Source: Nitrospirota bacterium (lineage in GTDB: Bacteria; Nitrospirota; Nitrospiria; Nitrospirales; Nitrospiraceae). From it: DNA of 8,962 bases. Below the pieces are notes generated by a model, which was not told the DNA's origin, did not search any database, and worked only from the letters and a program-made list of their open reading frames with translations. The stretch is taken from positions 1 through 8,962 of the forward strand of contig JACRQB010000100.1 of assembly GCA_016222925.1 (NCBI GenBank), in the 5' to 3' direction. A program made the translations under genes and the position numbers. Below are positions 1-5,334 of the stretch, one piece after another (position 1 is the stretch's first letter; each line of letters begins with the position of its first letter).

Positions 1-329
1 CCTGAGCGCAGATCGCTTTTCGGTTGGGTTATAGATTCCGTCTTCGCTTGTCGACTAGAACCTGTTGTTGGGCGCGATGTTTGGGACAGGAGCGGAAAAC
101 ATCTGACGGATTGGACAGCGAGATCAATGTCGAGGTCTGGCCAATGCAGGCAGCTGGGTGTGCGTTGCTTCACATGCATGAGCTTCCGCACGGAGGCGTC
201 TTGAAACCAGGGGAATTGTTCAAAGGAAATAAAGAGTTCCTGGTCTCTGGTCGCCAACCAGATTCCGTGTTTGGAAATGTGTGTGACTTCAACTCCAGAA
301 GTGGCTTTGCCATGAGTGATGGATTTCAT
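1..329 (-). CDS. DUF2442-like protein, 3' end beyond the window
   Basis: The minus-strand frame from 329 is open to the left edge (109 codons, no stop), so the gene is partial. Residues about 10-80 resemble the DUF2442 family as I remember it: V-x-V-T-x-I-S-x-H-G-I-W-L near residue 15, L-F-I-S-F-E-Q-F-P-W-F near 35, then H-W-P-D-L-D-I-D-L-A near 65, ending in F-P-L-L-S. The family is small and cytoplasmic; some members sit beside DUF4160 proteins in suspected toxin-antitoxin pairs, but its biochemical role is not established. No DUF4160-like partner lies upstream here. The ATG at 329 is chosen over the one at 335 because GAGGAG (337-342) lies 7 bases from 329 but only 1 base from 335. Beyond the domain is a Ser/Thr/Lys/Gln-rich tail of more than 25 residues, unusual for the family; it could be a read-through extension. 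The gene follows the nuclease pseudogene on the same strand. Family match is from memory of motif order, without a database search. Confidence 0.72.
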   Translation of the reverse strand, partial: MKSITHGKATSGVEVTHISKHGIWLATRDQELFISFEQFPWFQDASVRKLMHVKQRTPSCLHWPDLDIDLAVQSVRCFPLLSQTSRPTTGSSRQAKTESITQPKSDLRS

Positions 330-336
330 CTGCATG

Positions 337-342
337 CTCCTC
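337..342 (-). promoter_or_regulatory. Ribosome binding site of the DUF2442-like gene
   Basis: GAGGAG on the minus strand, 7 bases before the ATG at 329. It decides between two in-frame ATGs (335 and 329): the nearer one would leave a gap of only 1 base. Confidence 0.6.
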
Positions 343-401
343 TGTAAGAGCGCTTGATCCTGCCGTGAACCAGTGGAGTGATGAACCGCGTCGGTACCGG
401 A

Positions 402-639
402 CTATCCTGCTTTTGAAAAACCTTCACTCCGAAGAATCTCCGCCACATTTTGCTCGTTGACAAACACGTCAGCAACGAGACGGTTGTAGACATCTCGGCC
501 GTGAGGCTCGATCCGGATTGGGCCGCTGTGGAGGGACTTTCCTGACCGTCGTTGGCCGCCGGCTCGTCGATCTTGCTCATCTCTGCCTGTCGACACTTCG
601 GAGTCTGAGGCGATCAATCGAAGTTCAAGAAGTCAGACC
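402..639 (-). pseudogene. Decayed duplicate of the SNase-family nuclease (5'-truncated, frameshifted)
   Basis: This is a broken second copy of the nuclease gene at 4201-4797. Positions 439-528 match 4241-4330 at 80 of 90 bases by hand count, and the last 40 or so codons are still readable: S-G-P-I-R-I-E-P-H-G-R-D-V-Y-N-R-L-V-A-D against the intact S-G-S-I-R-I-E-P-R-G-R-D-V-Y-N-R-L-L-A-D, followed by V-F-V-N-E-Q-N-V-A in both. Going 5', the reading frame is lost twice. One base is missing between about 528 and 580 relative to the intact gene, another between about 581 and 600, and an in-frame TGA appears at 627-625. The I-D-T-P-E catalytic loop is corrupted to V-D-R-Q-A-E. No signal peptide or N-terminal half is detectable, and similarity fades near 640, about 80 bases from the oxidase stop codon. 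The original stop TAG (404-402) survives. The piece is unlikely to make an active nuclease. Confidence 0.85.
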
Positions 640-723
640 ATTGTTGTCCCCTGTGCTTGCTGTTGCTCAGTAATGCGAGTCTGTTAATCGGAAATCTCCT
701 ACTTTTTTTCTCTTCTTGCCCGT

Positions 724-3700
724 TTAATGGTGACCGCCATCATGATCATGATCCTGGTCCTGCGGATGATCGTGACCGTGGCCACCCTGATCGCCGGGGC
801 CGTGCCCCTCCGTCGACAGCGGTCGCCGCCAGGGCGGAAATCTTGGACCAACCGCTTCGCGCTGAAGCGTTCGCATCTCCTCCGATGTCGGGTTTCGTCC
901 ATCGCGCAAGAGGTCACGTAACCGGTCCCACCATTCCGGATCGAACCATGGACGGGGAGGACGCCGCTTGCCCATGCAGATCTGCACAAAGCGGCCGGTG
1001 CTAGGACGCCCAGTCGAGTCGATGACGAATAGGAGGTAATAGCCCACGATCACCACGTTGGGCTCAGACGGCACTGCAGCAAGGATGATATCACCCTGTT
1101 CCCGCGTGAATTCCAGCGTGATGTGGCGTTGATCAGAATTGAAATTGTGTGTCACTGTCCCGCACCGAACCAACACCACCTTCTGGATGTCGCTGGCGTC
1201 GGGTGTGCGGATCTCAAGTTTCTCGCCGTGGCAGGCCTTCGGCGCGGCATCGGTGATGGATGGCCGACGGCCGCAGAAGTACCATGGCTCAAAGATTTCA
1301 ATGCGGAGTTCTCGGTTCGACAGCCCGGACGACGCGTTGAAGTTGGAACCGGCGACCCACACAGCGCCATTCGGCATGAGGAGCGCCGTGCTGTGGTAGC
1401 CGCGCACGACCGGTGAGGCGGGCAGCACCCGCCACGTGCCGGATACGGGGTGGTATATCTCTGGCGCGCGCACGCCCGTCGCGTCGTTGAGGCCGTTCTT
1501 GAGCCCTCCCTCGATGAAGATTTCTCCGGTGGGCAAAATGACTGCGTCGGCGTTTTCTCGAACCGGATTCACGTCGCCCGAACTGGGATGGTCGAACATC
1601 GAGCGTGGTGCGGCGATCCACCCGGCGGCCAGGTTGCCCAGATCCAGAATGAAGGGCATCGATCCTCCGGCCTGCATGATGCGAGCGCGATACTTGTCGG
1701 TCGGCGAAAGCGGTAGCATTACCGAGGTGGTGTCTTGAGCGAACCAGTTGTCATAGATTCCTTCCGGTGGTGGAGCGATGACATCATCCCAATCCGTTGC
1801 GTCGGTATACGGATGCCACTTTTCGAGACGCCGGTTGGCCATAGGCGACATGGAGATCACGGTTCCTTCCGGCAGCACGTGCAACCGGGGATATTCGTAC
1901 CGGCGCGCGTCCACTGTGTCGATGTTTCCATAATCCACCGGTCCGACGATCGACCAGCTGCCGGTTGCAGGGTCATACAACTCAAGCGAGTTGTTGTTGT
2001 GGCGGCTGTCGTTTACCTCCGGATGGCCGGAAACCGCAAGAATGCGCCCGTCCGGCATCGTGACGAGAGTGGGATACCACTTCCCGCCGGTTTTTTCGAT
2101 GTCGAGTCCTGCCCCAACTTCGCTTGCTCGCTGGGTGACCAGCTTCCCGGTGGCATGCCATTGGTCGTCGGATGGGTCGAATAGATAGGCGTCGCGCAGA
2201 CCGATGAAATGCCCTGGTGGATGAATGCCGCCGCCACCCCACTTTCGCGTCCCGCCTGCTGCAAGGATGCGTCCGTCGGCAAGCTGAGCGTGGCCAGCGC
2301 AAAAAAGGTCGCTGTTGCCTGGCAGCCCGGTGATGGCGGTGATGGCGTGTGTCGCACAATCGAAGAGCCGCGTGTGATCCACATCTCCTGCAGCATTGAG
2401 TCCACCGTCATGCTGATCGCCACCAAAGTAGACGATCTTGCCTGTGTGTAGGAGCGCGGCATGCACGGCGAGAATGCCGGCGGCTGTGTTATTGCCGACT
2501 TGGATCCAGCGCCCCAGAAACTCTTGCACGAGGACGGGTTTGCTCAGCGGCGAGATGTGTTGACACAGGCGTTGTAACGCCGTCACCGAGTCGCCGACAG
2601 CCAACTGACCGCTCACGCCGACCGTGAGGTCTGTGCCGCCGCCCACGGCGCTGCCACGGAAGATGCCGTTGATATATATGTCGACGCGGGCACCGGGAAC
2701 GACGTCAACCACCCGGACGGCATTTTCGCAAGAGTAGAGAGGCTCAACCACGCGCGGTGCATGAAGGCGCTCGAGTTTCCCCACAACGACCGTGTTGGAT
2801 TTCGAGCTGACGAGCCCGCACCCGCGTTGGACTGCGAAAATTTTGTCATTTGCAATGAGCAGGGGTGCCACGGGAACATCCACCTCGTCAGTATCGGCCG
2901 TGCGTTCACCGATTGGAGCGCCGAGCATCGAGGAGTACACGTAGACACGCGCACCGACATGTAGGTGTGACACTCGAACGGCTGCGCCACATTCGAAGAG
3001 CGGTTCATGCACCTTGGGCTTCGGCAGGGATGCCGGGGCGGGGTCCACCAGTACGCCGGTTCCAGGGACACTCCATTCGCCGCACAGTTCTTGAATGGCC
3101 GTCACGGTAGTCCCGCCGACCAGCGGAGGTACCGGGAAGTCGTAGGTGCCGTCCACGGGAGACTCGGCCATTCCGAGCTCAACACCATCCACCAAAATCT
3201 TCACGCGTGCGGCCATCACCAGGCCGTTCAGTACGACCGTCGTGTTGCCGGCGCAAAGCGGTGGCATCACGTTGGCGACAGGCACGGGTGTGTTGTCCTG
3301 CACCATGACCGGTGCGGCGTCGGCGCTCTTTAGCTTGCAGCGTCCACGCAATTCCTGCCTGGCGCTGATCGTTTCCCCCAACGCGAGCGGCGGGTTCACG
3401 CCCATCCACAACGAATCTAAATCGAAACAGGCCTGCAGGTTCGGGCCGGCGCTTCGCATGAGCGTGACTGTGGCACCGTGGACAACGTTGCTCACCGTGA
3501 CGCGCCGTTCGCATTCGCGCAACGGCGTCTGGACGGCAGGCGTCGGCAGTGTTTGCAGCTTTTCAACCAACACGTCCACCGGAGGGCCGTCGGTAACCGT
3601 ACCGGGCGTACTGCAGGCGGTCTGTTGAGCCTTGATATCCATCCCCGCAGCTAACGGCGTGGCCAGATGGAAACGAGCGTTGCCGTCGTAGCTCTCACCG

Positions 3701-4083
3701 GTACCGAGCACCGTGCCGCCGTCTCGCAGCTCGACCTTGGCTCCTGGCACGAGCCCCTCTAGCCAGATGCATTCTCCGCACTGGTTCAAGTGGCTGAGAA
3801 AGCCAACCGTGCCGATGACCGGAGGCTTGGCCTGCACCTCGATAGGTTCCGGCGAGGGGGGACTTATCTCTACGCCTACTGCCTGGGTGGCCGTAATCTG
3901 TTGGCCGGCAGTGAGCGATGCCGAGAGCGAGATGATTTGGTCCGGCCACGAGGCTGTGCCGGATCCTACTGCAACGCCGTCTGCGAAGATGGTAACGGTC
4001 GAACCACTGAGCTGACCCTGTACGCGGACGTTCCCGCTGCATTCGGACAGTGGGCCAATTACGCGGGGCGGTAGTAACGGCAT
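724..4083 (-). CDS. Kelch-type copper-radical (galactose/glyoxal) oxidase homologue with six N-terminal repeats
   Basis: Predicted 1119-residue enzyme of the galactose oxidase/glyoxal oxidase family, which oxidises alcohols or aldehydes and reduces O2 to H2O2 using one copper and a Cys-Tyr radical cofactor. Layout: six repeats of about 87 residues (about 1-524), seven-bladed kelch propeller (about 525-935), C-terminal early-set/DUF1929 domain (about 938-1038), a Trp/Arg/Pro linker, and a His/Asp-rich tail (1093-1119; 8 His, 6 Asp). By motif alignment, the copper and cofactor ligands all appear present: Cys595 (F-C-A-G-H), Tyr670 (K-W-Y-P-T), Tyr896-His897 (R-G-Y-H-S) and His979 (V-T-H-N-F-N-S-D-Q-R). 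The position of the stacking Trp290 of galactose oxidase falls near His687, as in glyoxal oxidases. ATG 4083 is preferred over GTG 4095 because GGAGGT lies just before it; an in-frame TAA further upstream rules out a longer start. There is no visible signal peptide, although the paired Cys residues suggest an oxidising compartment. Substrate unknown. Flanked by intact and broken nuclease copies. Confidence 0.88.
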   Translation of the reverse strand: MPLLPPRVIGPLSECSGNVRVQGQLSGSTVTIFADGVAVGSGTASWPDQIISLSASLTAGQQITATQAVGVEISPPSPEPIEVQAKPPVIGTVGFLSHLNQCGECIWLEGLVPGAKVELRDGGTVLGTGESYDGNARFHLATPLAAGMDIKAQQTACSTPGTVTDGPPVDVLVEKLQTLPTPAVQTPLRECERRVTVSNVVHGATVTLMRSAGPNLQACFDLDSLWMGVNPPLALGETISARQELRGRCKLKSADAAPVMVQDNTPVPVANVMPPLCAGNTTVVLNGLVMAARVKILVDGVELGMAESPVDGTYDFPVPPLVGGTTVTAIQELCGEWSVPGTGVLVDPAPASLPKPKVHEPLFECGAAVRVSHLHVGARVYVYSSMLGAPIGERTADTDEVDVPVAPLLIANDKIFAVQRGCGLVSSKSNTVVVGKLERLHAPRVVEPLYSCENAVRVVDVVPGARVDIYINGIFRGSAVGGGTDLTVGVSGQLAVGDSVTALQRLCQHISPLSKPVLVQEFLGRWIQVGNNTAAGILAVHAALLHTGKIVYFGGDQHDGGLNAAGDVDHTRLFDCATHAITAITGLPGNSDLFCAGHAQLADGRILAAGGTRKWGGGGIHPPGHFIGLRDAYLFDPSDDQWHATGKLVTQRASEVGAGLDIEKTGGKWYPTLVTMPDGRILAVSGHPEVNDSRHNNNSLELYDPATGSWSIVGPVDYGNIDTVDARRYEYPRLHVLPEGTVISMSPMANRRLEKWHPYTDATDWDDVIAPPPEGIYDNWFAQDTTSVMLPLSPTDKYRARIMQAGGSMPFILDLGNLAAGWIAAPRSMFDHPSSGDVNPVRENADAVILPTGEIFIEGGLKNGLNDATGVRAPEIYHPVSGTWRVLPASPVVRGYHSTALLMPNGAVWVAGSNFNASSGLSNRELRIEIFEPWYFCGRRPSITDAAPKACHGEKLEIRTPDASDIQKVVLVRCGTVTHNFNSDQRHITLEFTREQGDIILAAVPSEPNVVIVGYYLLFVIDSTGRPSTGRFVQICMGKRRPPRPWFDPEWWDRLRDLLRDGRNPTSEEMRTLQREAVGPRFPPWRRPLSTEGHGPGDQGGHGHDHPQDQDHDHDGGHH
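2511..4083 (-). repeat. Six tandem protein repeats of about 87 residues in the oxidase N-terminus
   Basis: Repeat units start with P-x-V-x-x-P-L-x-E-C and carry V-x-G-A-x-V-x-(V/I) and P-L-x-x-G-x-x-(I/V)-x-A-x-Q-x-x-C. The leading Cys falls at residues 15, 102, 191, 277, 365 and 452 (spacing 87, 89, 86, 88, 87). The closing Cys falls at 157, 249, 334, 422 and 507, that is 55-58 residues after the leading one in units 2-6. Unit 1 has lost the closing Cys (A-T-Q-A-V). The pattern fits small beta-sandwich (Ig-like) modules each held by one disulfide; the fold is inferred. Units are divergent, so this is an old protein-level repeat and not a DNA-level one. Confidence 0.82.
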
Positions 4084-4200
4084 GATGACCTCCACATTTG
4101 AACAGGCTTATCTAATAAATTAGGAGACACTGTTGTTTCGTGGTTCTCGCTGTCGGTTTAGGCGTCTTACCAGCGCGTCGTCAACGATGCGTTGCGGTCT
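4084..4200 (-). promoter_or_regulatory. Nuclease-oxidase intergenic region with a small AT-rich dyad
   Basis: A gap of 117 bases between the nuclease stop and the oxidase start. It holds an AT-rich inverted repeat CTAAT-TT-ATTAG (minus strand) about 30 bases before the oxidase ATG, and a TTGACG hexamer further upstream without a convincing -10 partner. There is no hairpin followed by a T tract, so I see no clear terminator. It may contain an oxidase promoter or operator, or may simply be a leader within one transcript. Confidence 0.3.
4088..4093 (-). promoter_or_regulatory. Ribosome binding site of the oxidase gene
   Basis: GGAGGT on the minus strand, 4 bases before ATG 4083. It overlaps the alternative GTG (4095-4093) and so fixes ATG 4083 as the start. 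Confidence 0.7.
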
Positions 4201-4797
4201 CTATGACCGCGTCTTTTCATATCCCTCTGAGATCAATGTGTCCGCCACATTTTGTTCGTTCACAAACACGTCAGCCAGGAGACGGTTGTAGACATCTCGA
4301 CCGCGCGGCTCGATTCGGATCGAGCCGCTGCGCAGTAGCTCCTCCAGCCGCCGCTTGGCTGCCGGGCCTTCGAGTTCACTCATTTCGGGCGTATCGATAC
4401 CACGAAGTCTGATGCGTTCGCTTCCAACACGAATCGTATCACCGTCGACTACGCGCATTTGTACTGTGCTCAGCACCTTCATTTCGTGCCTCGACCGGGC
4501 TCGAAGAGTCGAAAGCCGAGTCTGTTTATGCGTGGAGCCAAGTTTGTACCGTCCTTTGGGATATCGCTGGGGTCGGCTGTCCGGCGGACGCCGAGGCCGA
4601 CGCTGCTTGTACGTGGGGAGGCGATCCGAGTCTTGGTCATTCGGTGACGGGTACCAGCAGAGATCACATTGCTGGTTGAGGGTTGAGCCGAGGTCGGACT
4701 TCTGTAGGCGCTGGGCATGGGCGTCGGGTAGTGACGCTGCGGGCCCTATCCAGAAGATAAGCAACCATGCTGCAATCGTTGTTGGGTGCGGCTTCAT
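4201..4797 (-). CDS. Secreted staphylococcal-nuclease-like (thermonuclease family) nuclease
   Basis: Predicted 198-residue exported nuclease that would hydrolyse phosphodiester bonds of DNA and RNA in a Ca2+-dependent way, as staphylococcal nuclease does. Residues 1-28 form a signal peptide: hydrophobic core A-A-W-L-L-I-F-W-I-G around 9-18 and an A-H-A cleavage motif at 26-28. Residues 30-105 are a basic, Pro/Arg-rich linker with a C-x-x-C at 44-47. The SNase OB-fold domain spans about 110-198. The expected active-site residues are present: D118-G-D120-T (metal binding), R130, D135-T-P-E138 and R172 (V-Y-N-R-L-L-A), matching Asp21, Arg35, Asp40, Glu43 and Arg87 of the staphylococcal enzyme. 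The ATG at 4797 gives a good signal peptide, but its ribosome binding site is weak. The oxidase gene begins 117 bases downstream on the same strand, so co-transcription is possible. A decayed copy lies on the other side of the oxidase gene at 402-639. Confidence 0.9.
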   Translation of the reverse strand: MKPHPTTIAAWLLIFWIGPAASLPDAHAQRLQKSDLGSTLNQQCDLCWYPSPNDQDSDRLPTYKQRRPRRPPDSRPQRYPKGRYKLGSTHKQTRLSTLRARSRHEMKVLSTVQMRVVDGDTIRVGSERIRLRGIDTPEMSELEGPAAKRRLEELLRSGSIRIEPRGRDVYNRLLADVFVNEQNVADTLISEGYEKTRS

Positions 4798-4839
4798 GGC
4801 CTGTCTGTGTACGCAGGTGTCGTGCCAGACTCCTGTGGT

Positions 4840-4869
4840 TTGACAATGTTCAGAACGGCATGCTGCAAT
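4840..4869 (+). promoter_or_regulatory. Candidate sigma70 promoter for the 76-residue orphan gene
   Basis: A perfect -35 hexamer TTGACA (4840-4845) is followed after 18 bases by TGCAAT (4864-4869), which matches four of six -10 consensus positions. It lies in the divergent gap between the nuclease and the plus-strand gene, about 90 bases before the ATG at 4957. Confidence 0.4.
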
Positions 4870-4942
4870 GCGAGCCTGCTTTAATTCTGGTGAGGTGTGG
4901 TTGTCATTCTGAACGAGTTCCGAGGAACTACATATGAGTCAT

Positions 4943-4948
4943 GGAGGG
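4943..4948 (+). promoter_or_regulatory. Ribosome binding site of the 76-residue orphan gene
   Basis: GGAGGG ends 8 bases before ATG 4957. This supports 4957 rather than the in-frame GTG at 4897 as the start. Confidence 0.6.
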
Positions 4949-4956
4949 TTATACGC

Positions 4957-5187
4957 ATGGATATGATGGGAAAGGTGGGGCTGGTCGAAATTCCTGTGTT
5001 GATCGCCCCGGATCAAAAGGCTTGGATGGATCGCATGATTAAGGAAGGGAAAATCGCCATCCCGCCTGGCGGCACGTTAGAAAAAGGGTCGCTCTATTCG
5101 ATGTTTATCCGCATGTTGCTCCATAACGCGATGGAAGAGCAGAAGCGGCAGGAAGCTCTGGAAGCGGAAGATGAGGATGATGAATAG
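4957..5187 (+). CDS. Small conserved-looking protein of unknown function, acidic C-terminus
   Basis: Predicted 76-residue cytoplasmic protein that I do not recognise. A short beta-like segment (G-L-V-E-I-P-V-L-I-A, about 8-17) is followed by an amphipathic stretch D-Q-K-A-W-M-D-R-M-I-K-E-G and a P-P-G-G-T-L-E-K-G turn. A helix S-M-F-I-R-M-L-L-H-N-A-M-E-E-Q-K follows, and the protein ends in an acidic tail E-A-E-D-E-D-D-E. There is no signal peptide, membrane segment or Cys/His metal site. The start at 4957 is chosen for GGAGGG 8 bases upstream; ATG 4963 and 4966 are also possible. It is transcribed divergently from the nuclease and convergently with hemL, and a strong hairpin with a T-rich trailer (5292-5334) follows it. 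The compact size and good codon structure argue for a real gene; no function can be assigned from sequence. Confidence 0.75.
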   Translation: MDMMGKVGLVEIPVLIAPDQKAWMDRMIKEGKIAIPPGGTLEKGSLYSMFIRMLLHNAMEEQKRQEALEAEDEDDE

Positions 5188-5243
5188 GGAATACTCAGAT
5201 AGCCCTCAAAGGCAAAGGGATAGGCTCTCAGGTGTCAGTGCCC

Positions 5244-5281
5244 TGTATCTAAATAGATAACGATTGTATCCTGGAAGATAC
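5244..5281. repeat. Two AGATAC/GTATCT-type dyads downstream of hemL
   Basis: Two imperfect dyads lie side by side. The first is GTATCT (5245-5250), four bases, then AGATA (5255-5259). The second is GTATC (5266-5270), then AGATAC (5276-5281). They repeat with a period of about 20 bases. The same hexamers recur on the other side of hemL at 6709-6735. They could be operator half-sites or weak hairpins; the role is unknown. Confidence 0.4.
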
Positions 5282-5291
5282 GAATGACTGA

Positions 5292-5334
5292 TCTGACTGG
5301 ACGTCTTGGGCAGACGTTCAGTTAGAGTTTCTTG
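5292..5334 (+). terminator. Strong hairpin with T-rich trailer overlapping the hemL stop codon
   Basis: The left arm 5292-5306 and right arm 5312-5326 pair over 15 positions around a 5-base loop (TGGGC). On the plus-strand transcript all 15 positions pair, two of them as G-U wobbles. On the minus-strand transcript those two become A-C mismatches. GTTTCTTG follows directly (5327-5334). Orientation and trailer therefore favour a rho-independent terminator for the plus-strand gene ending at 5187. The right arm contains the hemL stop codon (5322-5324), so the same element also forms the end of the hemL message. Confidence 0.6.

Noticed and set aside
24..347. Plus-strand frame of 107 codons at the left edge
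   Set aside because: The minus strand of the same region encodes a DUF2442-like domain with a good ribosome binding site; the plus frame is its antisense shadow.
643..723. Possible terminator after the oxidase stop codon
   Set aside because: The region is A-rich on the coding strand with no stable hairpin followed by a T tract.
727..790. Short direct repeats in the DNA of the oxidase 3' end
   Set aside because: They arise from repeated His and Asp codons in the tail, not from a CRISPR array or a mobile element.
657..1004. Plus-strand open frames opposite the oxidase C-terminus
   Set aside because: Antisense shadows of the His-rich tail and early-set domain; no ribosome binding site and no recognisable protein pattern.
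1123..3628. Several plus-strand frames of 65-160 codons inside the oxidase gene
   Set aside because: They overlap a protein with recognisable domains on the other strand and have biased, domain-free translations, as expected in GC-rich antisense DNA.
4084..4095. GTG at 4095 as the oxidase start
   Set aside because: The ribosome binding site GGAGGT overlaps it and is correctly spaced only for ATG 4083.
4355..4843. Plus-strand frame of 162 codons opposite the nuclease gene
   Set aside because: Antisense to a gene with an intact signal peptide and complete catalytic set.
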